Source of the DNA: Clostridia bacterium
Lineage (GTDB): Bacteria; Bacillota; Clostridia; Oscillospirales; CAG-272
DNA length: 54,194 nucleotides
Direction: 5' to 3'
Assembly: GCA_017411745.1 (NCBI GenBank)
Contig: JAFQPM010000029.1
Span: 1-54,194 of the forward strand
Under the pieces are notes generated by a model. The model was not told the DNA's origin. It did not search any database and saw only the letters and a program-made list of their open reading frames with translations. Shown here in pieces: positions 42,177 through 50,679 of the stretch. How positions within the stretch are numbered: the first letter of the stretch is position 1; every line of letters begins with the position of its first letter. Position numbers and translations under genes: made by a program.

Positions 42177-43298
42177 ATGAAAAAAAGAGCTTTTATTATA
42201 GTTCTGGATAGCTTTGGCATCGGTGAGCTTCCCGACGCGGCGAATTTCGGTGACCAGGGCAGCCACACTCTGCGCGCGGTTGCAGATCTCCCCGAATTCA
42301 ACTGCCCCAATCTTGCCAAAATGGGACTTTTCAATATCGAGGGCGCGTCGGTCGGTAAGACACCCGAAGCAGAGCCGATAGCGGCTCACGGACGAATGGC
42401 TGAGCTTTCCAAGGGCAAGGACACGACCACGGGTCACTGGGAGATCGCGGGGCTGGTATCAGAGCGCGCGCTTCCGACCTATCCCGACGGATTTCCCGAC
42501 GAGATAATATCCGAGCTTGAGCGCAGGACCGGCAAAAAGGTCATTTGCAACAAGCCTTATTCGGGCACGGAGGTCATCAAGGACTACGGCGAGGAGCATC
42601 TTCGCACGGGTGATCTTATCGTCTACACATCGGCGGATTCGGTGCTTCAGATCGCGGCGCACGAAAAGATCGTGCCGCTTTCCGAGCTTTACAGATACTG
42701 CGAGATAGCGCGTGAGATCATGCAGGGCGAGCACGGCGTTGGAAGAATCATCGCTCGTCCGTTTGGCGGCGAATATCCTTTTCAGCGCTTGTCAGGTCGA
42801 CACGACTACTCGCTGATCCCTCCCGCGCCCACGATGCTTGACAGACTCAAAAATAGCGGCTACGACGTTATTTCTGTCGGCAAGATCAACGACATCTTCG
42901 CAGGACAAGGGGTTACCGAGAGCCATCCGACCAAGAGCAACTCCGAGGGCATGGACGTGGCTATTTCTATGCAGGACAAGGATTTTGACGGCTTGTGCTT
43001 CGTTAATCTCGTCGATTTTGACATGGTTTACGGTCACAGGAACAACGCCGCAGGCTACGCCAACGCGCTTACCGAGTTTGATCTTCGTCTGGGTGAATTT
43101 CTGCCGAGAATGAAGGAAAACGATCTGCTTATCATCACCGCAGACCACGGTTGCGATCCCGCAACGCCGTCTACCGACCACTCGCGCGAATACGTGCCGC
43201 TTTTCATTTACGGCAAGGGTGTCAAGCCCGAAAGCTTAGGCACAAAGCAAGGCTTCTTCTTTGTCAGCGAGGTTGTTGAGAAGTTTTTGGCAAAGTAA
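42177..43298 (+). CDS. deoB: Phosphopentomutase
   Basis: This alkaline-phosphatase-superfamily enzyme converts ribose-1-phosphate or deoxyribose-1-phosphate to the 5-phosphates used by DeoC or the pentose pathway. Metal and phospho-acceptor regions are [17 protein letters not shown] ([14 protein letters not shown]), [15 protein letters not shown] with the nucleophilic Thr, [13 protein letters not shown] and ITADHGCDP with [12 protein letters not shown]. At 373 residues it is slightly shorter than Bacillus DeoB. It is last in the operon, followed by a terminator. Confidence 0.96.
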   Translation: MKKRAFIIVLDSFGIGELPDAANFGDQGSHTLRAVADLPEFNCPNLAKMGLFNIEGASVGKTPEAEPIAAHGRMAELSKGKDTTTGHWEIAGLVSERALPTYPDGFPDEIISELERRTGKKVICNKPYSGTEVIKDYGEEHLRTGDLIVYTSADSVLQIAAHEKIVPLSELYRYCEIAREIMQGEHGVGRIIARPFGGEYPFQRLSGRHDYSLIPPAPTMLDRLKNSGYDVISVGKINDIFAGQGVTESHPTKSNSEGMDVAISMQDKDFDGLCFVNLVDFDMVYGHRNNAAGYANALTEFDLRLGEFLPRMKENDLLIITADHGCDPATPSTDHSREYVPLFIYGKGVKPESLGTKQGFFFVSEVVEKFLAK

Positions 43299-43316
43299 CA
43301 AAATAACGGCAAAGAC

Positions 43317-43352
43317 TGACACCGCCCGAAATGCTCGGGCGGTGTTTTTATT
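43317..43352 (+). terminator. Terminator of the deo operon
   Basis: A perfect 11-bp GC-rich stem (ACACCGCCCGA / TCGGGCGGTGT) is followed by TTTTTATT. Between here and 43506 there are about 150 bp with no gene I can support, only a GC-rich hairpin at 43484-43501 that may end the convergent regulator gene. Confidence 0.9.
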
Positions 43353-43506
43353 CCTTGCCTGCAAGGTGTAGTGTGTTACATCTTTCAGGTGTAACGTCGT
43401 AGGTGATGAGCCTCGCCAGATTGTCAAGCCAAATGTCCGCCGATTTTTTTCACTATCACTGCTTTTGTGGACACCAAAGCGAAGCCCCGCCGGAGCGGGG
43501 CGAGGA

Positions 43507-44556
43507 TCAGATGCTAAAATGTTTTTGAAAATCTTCTCTTTCATGTAACTTATCAAATGGACTACGTTTTATAAATTCATAAAAATCTTCCACCTGTGTA
43601 GTTGTTCCTGTCCTACATATATCTTTTGTATTACATTCAACTTGATCAAAGAAAGGACTTGTAAAATGATAGGTTGTGTTCTCTTCAATGAATTTGTCGT
43701 ATGCCGTTGCATATTCAAGTGCATTTTGTAAACACTGAATTGCTGCTTCATACTGACCATTAGTGGTGTAAATGGCGGCTCTTCTACGATAATTGTCGGA
43801 AAGAAAACAATTGTAATAAAAATAGTTTCTGTCCGGAATCAAGACATTTAGTATCTGCTCTTGCGCTTCACACGCCAACATATCATAATTGCCTATATGA
43901 TTCAGCATATCGGTTAACATACCATCAAGCATTTTTTGATAGTGTATTGTCTTTTCTTTGCCTTGTAGGCAATCCAACAACACGCGATCTTTGCTTACTG
44001 ATAAGTTTTCCGGATAAAGCTCTGCATATTTTTTGGCCTCGCCACGACGACCTCTTATACACAAATATTGAACGATGCCCTGTACCGAGCTCGCCTTGAT
44101 TTTATCATCCGTCGTATTTTCTATAACTGTTGCAAAATGTTTAATTGCTTTTTCCTGTTCTGCAACATATTCATTATCATCTTTAAAATCAAAAGAACGC
44201 ATTGCCTCACACCATGCAAGCCAATTAAGATATTTCATTTCTCCCGGATATTCTGAAACTGCAGAACAGGCTATCTCATATCTTTTGACAAGGTCGCCGC
44301 TTATCCAAGTTTCACGCTCTTCTTTTTCGAGCTCTTCTCGACGCGCATCTATACCGTCGTTTGTCAATCCAAGCAATTCATCCGCTGAAACGTGAAACAA
44401 TTTTGTCAAAGGACCTATCAATGACAAATCAGGGCATGATAATCCACACTCCCATTTTGAAACCGCTTGATAGGAAACACAAAGATAGTCTGCAAGTTTC
44501 TCCTGTGTCAAATCATTCTTTTTTCGCAATTCTTTAATTTTATCACCTATTGTCAT
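43507..44556 (-). CDS. XRE-family regulator with helical-repeat domain
   Basis: This is a DNA-binding protein with an N-terminal HTH_XRE (residues 2-57; LTQEKLADYLCVSYQAVSKW is the recognition unit) and a 290-residue alpha-helical C terminus. That part has TPR-like segments, for example RRRAAIYTTNGQYEAAIQCL. It resembles Firmicutes XRE-TPR regulators, some of which sense peptides, though no peptide gene adjoins it. The start at 44556 has an AGAGGTG site; an in-frame ATG 33 codons upstream lies before the promoter and was rejected. A palindrome at the start site may be its own operator. The A/T-rich composition differs from its neighbours and suggests later acquisition. Confidence 0.85.
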   Translation of the reverse strand: MTIGDKIKELRKKNDLTQEKLADYLCVSYQAVSKWECGLSCPDLSLIGPLTKLFHVSADELLGLTNDGIDARREELEKEERETWISGDLVKRYEIACSAVSEYPGEMKYLNWLAWCEAMRSFDFKDDNEYVAEQEKAIKHFATVIENTTDDKIKASSVQGIVQYLCIRGRRGEAKKYAELYPENLSVSKDRVLLDCLQGKEKTIHYQKMLDGMLTDMLNHIGNYDMLACEAQEQILNVLIPDRNYFYYNCFLSDNYRRRAAIYTTNGQYEAAIQCLQNALEYATAYDKFIEENTTYHFTSPFFDQVECNTKDICRTGTTTQVEDFYEFIKRSPFDKLHEREDFQKHFSI

Positions 44557-44580
44557 TAAAATCACCTCTTGAAATATATT

Positions 44581-44628
44581 GAATCCGGATTCTGGTATTA
44601 TTATAACACATATCAAACACCAAGACAA
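44581..44628 (-). promoter_or_regulatory. Promoter and palindromic operator of the XRE-TPR gene
   Basis: On the minus strand TTGTCT (44628-44623) and TATAAT (44605-44600) have a 17-bp spacer. A perfect 12-bp palindrome GAATCCGGATTC (44581-44592) lies right at the predicted start site. Confidence 0.7.
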
Positions 44629-44671
44629 TAACTTGTTTTTCGAACCATGATGCAACCTGTGGTTGAGTTCG

Positions 44672-44729
44672 TAAAAAAAGAGCGAAGCACCTGCTCTACC
44701 GCAGGTGCTCCAAGCGAGTCTTTTTTACA
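44672..44729 (-). terminator. Terminator of the alpha/beta hydrolase gene
   Basis: A 9-bp core stem (AGCACCTGC / GCAGGTGCT, 44686-44694 with 44701-44709) has outer partial pairing and, on the minus strand, a seven-T run. Confidence 0.85.
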
Positions 44730-45672
44730 CGTTCCAAACCTTTTCGAAGTCCTTGACCTCGCGAAGATAGCTCTCCTTATCGGCGGGAAACGCAAGTCCG
44801 TGGCCCGCGCCCTTGACTGTGAGCAGCTTTTTGGGGGCTGTGCAGACCCCGTACATTTCCTTACTCATATCACAAGGCACGAAGTCGTCGTTGTCGCCGT
44901 GGACGAATATCACAGGGATCTTGCAACGCCTCATCGCCTCGATCGGAGAGTTGCTTTCAAGCGAAAAGCCTCCGAAAATTCTTGCGCCGAGCTTTACGAA
45001 GGGATAAAAGAAATTGACGGGAAGCTTCATTTGCTTCATTACCTTGCGGATTATTTCGCGCGGAGACGAATATCCGCAGTCCGCAAGCGTACAGACGACG
45101 TTGCTTGGGAGCTTCTCTCCCGACGCCATAAGCACGGTCGACGCGCCCATTGAGATGCCTGTGAGAATGATCCTTGTATCCTTGCCGAATTTATTTATAA
45201 CAAAATCAATCCAGGCAAGACAGTCGCGACATTCCTTGATTCCAAAGGTTATTACGTGACCGTCGCTGTCACCCGACGCGCGCTGATCGACGATAAGCGC
45301 ATTTCTGCCAAGCGAAAAGCATCGCTCCACTCCGCCGCAGAGGTCTCTTTCGGCAGTGCCTCTGTATCCGTGGAAAAGTATTTCGGTGACTGCGCCCGGC
45401 TTGTATTCATAATATTTACCGCGAAGGGTAAGTCCGTCAAAGGATTTTATCGAGACCGCCTCGTACGGAGTTGCACGGACCGATCTGATCCAATTCTCTA
45501 TTACGTCGCGGTATTCCTCGTATATCTCTCCCTCGGGGATCTCGATCACGTCGTCCTTCGGCGGCTTGCGTTTAGGTGAATAGAAGGTCAGTCTGAAGCA
45601 TACGAAGGATATCAGCAAGATCACGAGCAAAATGCCCGCAACCGATATCGGCAGATACCACCAAGGATTCAT
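44725..45672 (-). CDS. Membrane-anchored alpha/beta hydrolase (YqkD-like)
   Basis: One N-terminal transmembrane helix (about residues 7-28) precedes a serine-hydrolase fold. The nucleophile elbow is GISMGAST, the acid is in FVHGDNDDFVP and the catalytic His in KGAGHGLAFP, so the triad is complete. HGYRGTAERD contributes the oxyanion region. Such proteins are commonly called alpha/beta hydrolases of the YqkD/Bem46 type with unknown substrate. The catalytic domain probably faces outside. The gene stands alone with its own terminator. Confidence 0.87.
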   Translation of the reverse strand: MNPWWYLPISVAGILLVILLISFVCFRLTFYSPKRKPPKDDVIEIPEGEIYEEYRDVIENWIRSVRATPYEAVSIKSFDGLTLRGKYYEYKPGAVTEILFHGYRGTAERDLCGGVERCFSLGRNALIVDQRASGDSDGHVITFGIKECRDCLAWIDFVINKFGKDTRIILTGISMGASTVLMASGEKLPSNVVCTLADCGYSSPREIIRKVMKQMKLPVNFFYPFVKLGARIFGGFSLESNSPIEAMRRCKIPVIFVHGDNDDFVPCDMSKEMYGVCTAPKKLLTVKGAGHGLAFPADKESYLREVKDFEKVWNV

Positions 45673-45723
45673 AATTTATTTGTTCCCTTTCTGAAAATAC
45701 TTTTGGCGAATTGATTTTATGAT

Positions 45724-46512
45724 TTAAAGCTCTTTTGTGCGTTTATATGCCGACTCGACCGAGTCGATTACGGCAGCTCTGAAGCCGCCCTGCTCGAGCG
45801 CCGCAACTCCCGCTATGGTCGAGCCGCCCGGACTGCAGACCGCGTCCTTAAGCTCGCCCGGATGCTTGCCGCTTTCTATACAGAGCTTTGCCGCGCCTGC
45901 AAGAGTTTCTGCCGCCAAGAGCTGTGCCGCTTCACGCGGAATTCCGCATTTCACTCCTCCGTCGGCGAGCGCTTCGATGAACATATACACGAATGCGGGG
46001 CCACAGCCCGACACGGCGGTCGCCGCGTCTATCAAGCTCTCGTTAAGATTATGAAGGTCTCCCGCCTTGGAAAGCGCGTCGCAGAGTGTTTTTTCATCTT
46101 CTGCGGTTGCTCTATCGCCAAGGCAGTAAAGGATCACTCCCTCACCTATCGAAACGGGTGTATTTGGCATTATTCTTATTATTTTATGCTCTCCGAAAAT
46201 CTCGGCAAGTCGCGCGCAGGTCACTCCCGCCGCCATACTTACAAGACACACCTGCCCTGCTCTCGTTGTCAGTTTATCCTTGATTCTTTTCGCAACCTCC
46301 GGCAAGATCTGCGGTTTTACACCTAAAAAGATAACGTCGCAGTCGCTTACTATCTCATCGACGGTGGCGGCAGTAGCGCCGATCTTTGCCGCCAGAGCTT
46401 CGGCTTTTTCCTTGTGCGCGCAGGATACTAAAACGGTATTATCCGTCCTTGCGACAGCGGTGGCAAGCGCTCCGCCCATGTTTCCTGCACCTATAAATCC
46501 TATTTTTTTCAT
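45724..46512 (-). CDS. proC: Pyrroline-5-carboxylate reductase
   Basis: This performs the last step of proline synthesis, NAD(P)H reduction of pyrroline-5-carboxylate. It has the Rossmann start KKIGFIGAGNMGGALATAV, FLGVKPQILPEV, IRIMPNTPVSIGEG and the C-terminal ALADGGVKCGIPREAA followed by VCSPGGSTIAGV. The 262-residue length fits. It follows proA by 19 bp on the same strand, so proBAC is one unit. Confidence 0.96.
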   Translation of the reverse strand: MKKIGFIGAGNMGGALATAVARTDNTVLVSCAHKEKAEALAAKIGATAATVDEIVSDCDVIFLGVKPQILPEVAKRIKDKLTTRAGQVCLVSMAAGVTCARLAEIFGEHKIIRIMPNTPVSIGEGVILYCLGDRATAEDEKTLCDALSKAGDLHNLNESLIDAATAVSGCGPAFVYMFIEALADGGVKCGIPREAAQLLAAETLAGAAKLCIESGKHPGELKDAVCSPGGSTIAGVAALEQGGFRAAVIDSVESAYKRTKEL

Positions 46513-46531
46513 TGTCCTCTCTCCGTTTCGA

Positions 46532-47767
46532 TCATCTTATTTGTCCGTCGCCCGTGATGATATATTTATACGTAGTGAGCTCGGGAAGTCCCATCGGACC
46601 TCGCGCGTGGAGTTTTTGAGTTGAAATTCCCATCTCGCAACCAAAGCCGAACTCGCCGCCGTCGGTAAATCTCGTCGATGCGTTGACGTAGACCGCCGCA
46701 CTGTCGATCTGCCTTGTAAACACCTCAAAGGCCGCCTTATCCTCGGCAATTATCGCCTCGCTATGATGGGTCGAGTGCTTTGATATGTGCTCGATCGCCT
46801 TTTCCACGCCGTCTACTATGCCAACGGCAAGGATATAGTCAAGAAATTCGGTATCGAAGTCGGTTTCTTTCGCGGGAGTGCCATCGATGATCTTCTGCGC
46901 TCTTTCGTCAAGGCGAAGCTCGACGTCTGTAAGTCTTTCACGTAAAAGTGGCAAAAATTGCTCCGCTATCGCGCTGTCAACGAGGCAGACCTCGGCTGCA
47001 TTACAGACCGATGGGCGACTCGTTTTTGCATTCTCAATTATATTGAGGGCTTTTTCAAGATCTGCCGATCTGTCAACATATACATGGCAGATCCCCGCGC
47101 CCGTTTGGATACAAGGCACGGTCGCATTCTCCACGCAGGCTTTTATAAGTCCCGCGCTACCGCGAGGGATCAGCATATCTACGTATCCGTTTGCTCGCAT
47201 AAGCTCAAGCGCGCTCTGTCTTGTCGTGTCCTCTACGAGCGTGACCGCATCCTCGGGCAATCCCGATTCCACAAGTCCGCGTCTTATCACACGTACTATC
47301 TCACTTGAGGTCAAAAACGCCTCCTTGCCGCCGCGCAGTATGCAGACGTTTCCGCTTTTCAGCGCTAACGCCGCGGCATCCGAGGTTACGTTGGGGCGGC
47401 TCTCATAAATTATTGCTACAACGCCGATGCCAACGCTGACCTTTTTTATCACAAGTCCGTTGGGGCGGCTGATCTCGCTTATAGTTTTACCGAGAGGCGA
47501 CGGCAGATTTGCCACGGCTCTTATTCCGCTTGCCATTGACGCTATTCTCTGCTCGTTAAGCCTCAGGCGGTCCTTCATAACCTCTGAAATGCCCTCGGCT
47601 CGCTCAAGATCCTTAAGATTTGCCGCTAATATTGCGGTGACCGCCTCGCACGTGCAGAGCAGATCGGCTATCTTTAAAAGCGCTTTATTTATTTTTTCTT
47701 CGTCGGCTAACGTCAGTTTGGGTGCTGCCGCTTTTGCCGCTTCAAGTATTTCTTTCGTGCTTATCAT
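46532..47767 (-). CDS. proA: Gamma-glutamyl phosphate reductase
   Basis: This NADPH-dependent aldehyde-dehydrogenase-fold enzyme makes glutamate-5-semialdehyde. Seen are GVGVVAIIYESRPNVTSDAA, LRGGKEA, LIPRGSAGLI, the catalytic Cys in RPSVCNAAEVCLV, and the C-terminal STRFTDGGEFGFGCEMGIS. The 411-residue length is typical. Its ATG overlaps the proB stop by 4 bases, giving translational coupling with glutamate 5-kinase, whose labile product it uses. Confidence 0.97.
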   Translation of the reverse strand: MISTKEILEAAKAAAPKLTLADEEKINKALLKIADLLCTCEAVTAILAANLKDLERAEGISEVMKDRLRLNEQRIASMASGIRAVANLPSPLGKTISEISRPNGLVIKKVSVGIGVVAIIYESRPNVTSDAAALALKSGNVCILRGGKEAFLTSSEIVRVIRRGLVESGLPEDAVTLVEDTTRQSALELMRANGYVDMLIPRGSAGLIKACVENATVPCIQTGAGICHVYVDRSADLEKALNIIENAKTSRPSVCNAAEVCLVDSAIAEQFLPLLRERLTDVELRLDERAQKIIDGTPAKETDFDTEFLDYILAVGIVDGVEKAIEHISKHSTHHSEAIIAEDKAAFEVFTRQIDSAAVYVNASTRFTDGGEFGFGCEMGISTQKLHARGPMGLPELTTYKYIITGDGQIR

Positions 47768-48540
47768 TTGATTTCCTTCTTTGCGTAGAACCTTGTTCCT
47801 GTTTGCTTGCCTTCCACTATATCGTAGAGCGCTTCAGGGTGTTCGCCGTTTGTAATTATCATATCGCAGCCGCGTTCGGTGACTATCTCTGCCGCGCGGA
47901 GCTTGGTCGCCATTCCGCCCGTACCGAGCGATGATCCCTTGCCTCCTCCGAGTGAGATTATATGCTCATCTATCTCATATACGCTTTCGATAAGCTTGGC
48001 ATTCTCGTCTTTTCTGGGGTCTGCGGTATAGAGCCCGTCAATGTCGGAAAGCAAGACGAGCAGGTCCGCACCAACGCTGACGGCGACTATTCCCGCGAGG
48101 GTGTCGTTATCCCCTATCTCTATCTCCTCGGTTGCAACGGTGTCGTTTTCATTTATTATCGGCAAGACTTGCATTTTCAGCAATCGATCCATCGTGTTTT
48201 CGAAATTTTTATGGCGCATTTCGTTGCGAAGATCCTCGGCGGTGAGCAATATCTGTGCTACAGTATGATCGTATTCCGAAAAGATCTTATCGTATGTATA
48301 CATCAGCTCGCACTGTCCAACTGCCGCCGCCGCTTGCTTCCCTGCCGTATCTGACGGTCTTGAGGACAGCTTTAGTTTGCCAACACCCATACCGATAGCG
48401 CCCGACGACACGAGAATGACCTCGTGACCCGCGTTTTTGAGGTCGCTGAGCACCTTGCACAAAAGTTCCATTCTTCTTATATTCAATCTGCCGCTTGCAT
48501 GTGCAAGAGTAGACGTTCCAACCTTTACGACGAGCTTCAT
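47764..48540 (-). CDS. proB: Glutamate 5-kinase (short form, no PUA domain)
   Basis: This amino-acid kinase phosphorylates glutamate, the first and usually feedback-inhibited step of proline synthesis. It has KLVVKVGTSTLA, ILVSSGAIGMG-type VILVSSGAIGMGVGKL, VLPIINENDTVAT, DNDTLAGIVAVSVGAD and GGMATKLRAAEI. At 258 residues it ends after the kinase domain and lacks the C-terminal PUA domain of longer ProB proteins; such short forms are known. A promoter lies at 48588-48616. Confidence 0.96.
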   Translation of the reverse strand: MKLVVKVGTSTLAHASGRLNIRRMELLCKVLSDLKNAGHEVILVSSGAIGMGVGKLKLSSRPSDTAGKQAAAAVGQCELMYTYDKIFSEYDHTVAQILLTAEDLRNEMRHKNFENTMDRLLKMQVLPIINENDTVATEEIEIGDNDTLAGIVAVSVGADLLVLLSDIDGLYTADPRKDENAKLIESVYEIDEHIISLGGGKGSSLGTGGMATKLRAAEIVTERGCDMIITNGEHPEALYDIVEGKQTGTRFYAKKEIK

Positions 48541-48587
48541 ATATACCTCCGCAGTGCGTTTCGCTTTAGCAAGTTAAAGTTTTTTTA

Positions 48588-48616
48588 ATTATACCACAAA
48601 ATAGCGTATTAAGCAA
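48588..48616 (-). promoter_or_regulatory. Promoter of proBAC
   Basis: On the minus strand TTGCTT (48616-48611) and a perfect TATAAT (48593-48588) have a 17-bp spacer. The leader of about 45 nt has no T-box or attenuator. Confidence 0.75.
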
Positions 48617-48678
48617 GATTATTTTTAAAATTATTTTAAATCTCATCAAAATTGGTAGATCTGAACTCCCCTTTGCGC

Positions 48679-48711
48679 AAAAAACCGCACCACATAGGGT
48701 GCGGTTTTTTT
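48679..48711. terminator. Terminator of the lipoprotein gene
   Basis: An ACCGCACC / GGTGCGGT stem is flanked by A6 and T7. It is bidirectional in structure and mainly serves the minus-strand lipoprotein gene. Confidence 0.85.
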
Positions 48712-48720
48712 AAATTAGAC

Positions 48721-49320
48721 TTATTTAAACATTGCCTCGATGTCGGCAACGCTGTATTCGCTTGGTATGGTTACAATTACGGACGCCATATATCCGCCAA
48801 CCTTCTTCAGATAATATACCTGTGTCATGGTTATACCGTATGCCTCGACGGTACATTCGCATTTGGTAAATTCGGTATCGCCGAGCTTAACCTCTTCGAG
48901 CTTATCGGGGAAGGTTATATTCATTCCTTCGGAGCTCATAGCCTTCTTTAATTCCTCGATGTATTTTTCCATACTGATGTTGGTGGAAAACGATTTTCTA
49001 AGGTTTTCATACACTATGTTCATATTCGTTCCCGTAGATGAATCAACCACCATCATATCATATATTGCGGGATTCTTTTCAAGGGATTGCTTGAGGTTTT
49101 CCCCCTTCAAGCTATCTGCGGCAATATTCATCGCCGACGCGATTTCTTCATCGGAATAATATCTCCAGGAAGCAGGTTTGGTAAACTCAATTCCCAAGAA
49201 TTCGTTCTTATAGACGTTTCCGTCGATCTCTCCTCTGGACAACTCGGGACCGCCCAAGTTACAAGCGACCAACATCACCACCATAAGTGCTGCAAGCAGT
49301 AAAGCAAAAAATTTTTTCAT
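48721..49320 (-). CDS. Lipoprotein of unknown function
   Basis: A lipoprotein signal peptide is clear: KKFF, a hydrophobic core, and lipobox LVAC with Cys20. The mature part of about 180 residues begins with a short linker, then an alpha/beta domain (YKNEFLGIEFTKPASWRYYS, later VKLGDTEFTKCECTVEAYG). This fits a PsbP/DcrB-like fold seen in many Clostridia lipoproteins, an assignment I make by resemblance only. It is anchored on the outer face of the membrane. A consensus promoter lies upstream. Confidence 0.82.
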   Translation of the reverse strand: MKKFFALLLAALMVVMLVACNLGGPELSRGEIDGNVYKNEFLGIEFTKPASWRYYSDEEIASAMNIAADSLKGENLKQSLEKNPAIYDMMVVDSSTGTNMNIVYENLRKSFSTNISMEKYIEELKKAMSSEGMNITFPDKLEEVKLGDTEFTKCECTVEAYGITMTQVYYLKKVGGYMASVIVTIPSEYSVADIEAMFK

Positions 49321-49357
49321 ATTGAACCTCCATATGTAAATTTATCAGGTCACTTAT

Positions 49358-49386
49358 ATTATAGCATTTTCATTCTTCTCTGTCAA
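49358..49386 (-). promoter_or_regulatory. Consensus promoter of the lipoprotein gene
   Basis: On the minus strand TTGACA (49386-49381) and TATAAT (49363-49358) have a 17-bp spacer. Confidence 0.88.
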
Positions 49387-49494
49387 TAATATATTACCTG
49401 TCAGCAATATTATAACCTATTTCAGATTAAAAGTCAATACCCTGAAACAGATTATTTTATAATAATAGCATAAAATATATTTAGGGGGATCGGT

Positions 49495-49716
49495 ATGTAT
49501 CGACGCATAAGAGATTTAAGAGAGGATAGAGACCTGAATCAGACCGAGATCGCAAAACTGCTAGGCATGTCGCAAACCGGATATTCCAAATATGAAACGG
49601 GGGAAAACGATATTCCAACCGCTATTTTAATAAAGCTCGCGAGATTTTATAACACAAGTATCGATTATTTGCTTGGAGAAACCAACGACCCTAAAAGATA
49701 TCCTAACGGTAAATAA
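49495..49716 (+). CDS. Small XRE-family HTH protein
   Basis: This 73-residue protein consists of one HTH_XRE (YRRIRDLREDRDLNQTEIAK, then LGMSQTGYSKYETG as the recognition region) and a short polar tail. It has no effector domain. A GGGGG site precedes the ATG. Upstream, CTATTTCAG and CTGAAACAG form an inverted repeat, one base imperfect, around 49419-49460; it may be the operator, as is usual for such autorepressors. It diverges from the lipoprotein gene, which it may control. Confidence 0.85.
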   Translation: MYRRIRDLREDRDLNQTEIAKLLGMSQTGYSKYETGENDIPTAILIKLARFYNTSIDYLLGETNDPKRYPNGK

Positions 49717-49726
49717 AGCATATCTC

Positions 49727-49766
49727 AAAAATCCCCACGGCGTATGCACGCCGTGGGGATTCTTTG
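49727..49766. terminator. Terminator after the small XRE gene
   Basis: A perfect 12-bp stem (49731-49742 with 49749-49760) has A-rich and T-rich flanks. It is shared with the convergent membrane-protein gene. Confidence 0.85.
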
Positions 49767-49797
49767 CAAATGTGCCTTGGCTTTTTCGTTTTCGACT

Positions 49798-50163
49798 TTA
49801 TTTATTCATTATCTTTTCGCTGAGCGCCAGAATTTCAGGTGCGTATTTTGCCTTGCGAGAGTTAAGAATTCCCTTGTAGATAGGATAGTTGATAAGCGCC
49901 ATAACAAGACCTACCACACCGATGGCGATGCCCGGAATCATAACGCTTGACAGTCCCATAATTGCTCCTATTTCGGTCATTACAAGGCTCATTCCCGAGC
50001 CCATAATGATCGCGCTTACACTTCCAAACACGTAAGCAAATGTGTTTGCGGGGCGCTTTACTCTTGCGTCAAGCTCGCGAAGATCGTCGAGCTTGGTATG
50101 TTCTTTTTCTGTGTACTGTGTGCGAATCTTCTGTACGAGAAATTCCTGATCGTTTCTGTTCAT
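49798..50163 (-). CDS. Small two- to three-TM protein
   Basis: This 121-residue protein has a charged N-terminal half (KIRTQYTEKEHTKLDDLREL) and two to three hydrophobic segments (FAYVFGSVSAIIMGSGMSLV and MIPGIAIGVVGLVMALINYP). It is the kind of gut-Clostridia protein often mislabelled 'dihydropteridine reductase' in annotations; nothing in it supports an enzyme. The start at 50163 has GGAGGAG. It follows the small amphipathic protein gene by 28 bp. Confidence 0.7.
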   Translation of the reverse strand: MNRNDQEFLVQKIRTQYTEKEHTKLDDLRELDARVKRPANTFAYVFGSVSAIIMGSGMSLVMTEIGAIMGLSSVMIPGIAIGVVGLVMALINYPIYKGILNSRKAKYAPEILALSEKIMNK

Positions 50164-50191
50164 AACAAATACTCCTCCAAACGTATGATAA

Positions 50192-50434
50192 TTATTTTGC
50201 CTCGTCGTCGGTCTTCTTTCCGCCCGCAAATCTCTTTTTCGCGTCCCCGACGCTCTCTCCCTCTTTTGCAAAAAGAACCTCTACGCATTTATCGGAAACC
50301 TTATTGAAGCCTTTAACCACACCTGTTTCGATCTTTTTGTATCCGTCAACTACTCCTGTTTCGATCTTCTTGTATCCCTCAACAACCTTTTCTGCTATCT
50401 TTTCATTCGTTTCTACTATTTTAGACATTTTCAT
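50192..50434 (-). CDS. Small amphipathic repeat protein
   Basis: This 80-residue (or 78 from the second ATG at 50428) protein is helical and charged. A 12-residue unit V-x-G-Y-K-K-I-E-T-G-V occurs almost exactly twice (EGYKKIETGVV, DGYKKIETGVV), with a third diverged copy (KGFNKVSDKCV). No membrane helix is present. Proteins of this type are widespread in Clostridia and have no known role. It is co-transcribed with the downstream membrane protein, so they may work together. A TATAAT lies at about 50463, without a good -35. Confidence 0.7.
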   Translation of the reverse strand: MKMSKIVETNEKIAEKVVEGYKKIETGVVDGYKKIETGVVKGFNKVSDKCVEVLFAKEGESVGDAKKRFAGGKKTDDEAK

Positions 50435-50548
50435 AATCTCCTTTTCTGATTTTGTGATTGTATTATACCTTTCGGTTGTTTTCGATTTTTTTGTGAAATG
50501 TTTTTGTTTTGTTAATCATTGATTTTTTAGAAAAAGATTTCGTGACAC

Positions 50549-50580
50549 AAAAGTCCCACGGCACATGCCGTGGGGCTTAT
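50549..50580 (-). terminator. Terminator of the DUF4234-like unit
   Basis: The stem AGTCCCACGGCA / TGCCGTGGGGCT (50552-50563 with 50566-50577) is followed on the minus strand by TTTTGTG. Confidence 0.7.
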
Positions 50581-50586
50581 CATTAT

Positions 50587-50679
50587 TTATTGATCGTTGG
50601 TCGGCATTAAGCTTGACACCTCAAGCTCGCCAAGGTCGTTTTTCTCAAAAACGATTTCGTACTCGTCGCCTATGATTAT
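50587..50679 (-). pseudogene. Possible gene remnant
   Basis: After the DUF4234-like stop, a 30-codon open stretch encodes IIGDEYEIVFEKNDLGELEV and eight more residues before a stop. It lacks ATG, GTG or TTG at a useful position and has no ribosome site. The composition looks protein-like, as if the 3' end of a gene survived. The evidence is weak. Confidence 0.25.

Noticed and set aside
43345..43506. Small coding gene between deoB and the XRE-TPR gene
   Set aside because: An open minus-strand frame crosses the deoB 3' end and the deo terminator, and has no ribosome site or recognisable motif.
48541..48590. Attenuator or proline T-box ahead of proB
   Set aside because: The leader from the -10 box to the start codon is about 45 nt and has no suitable paired structure or specifier.
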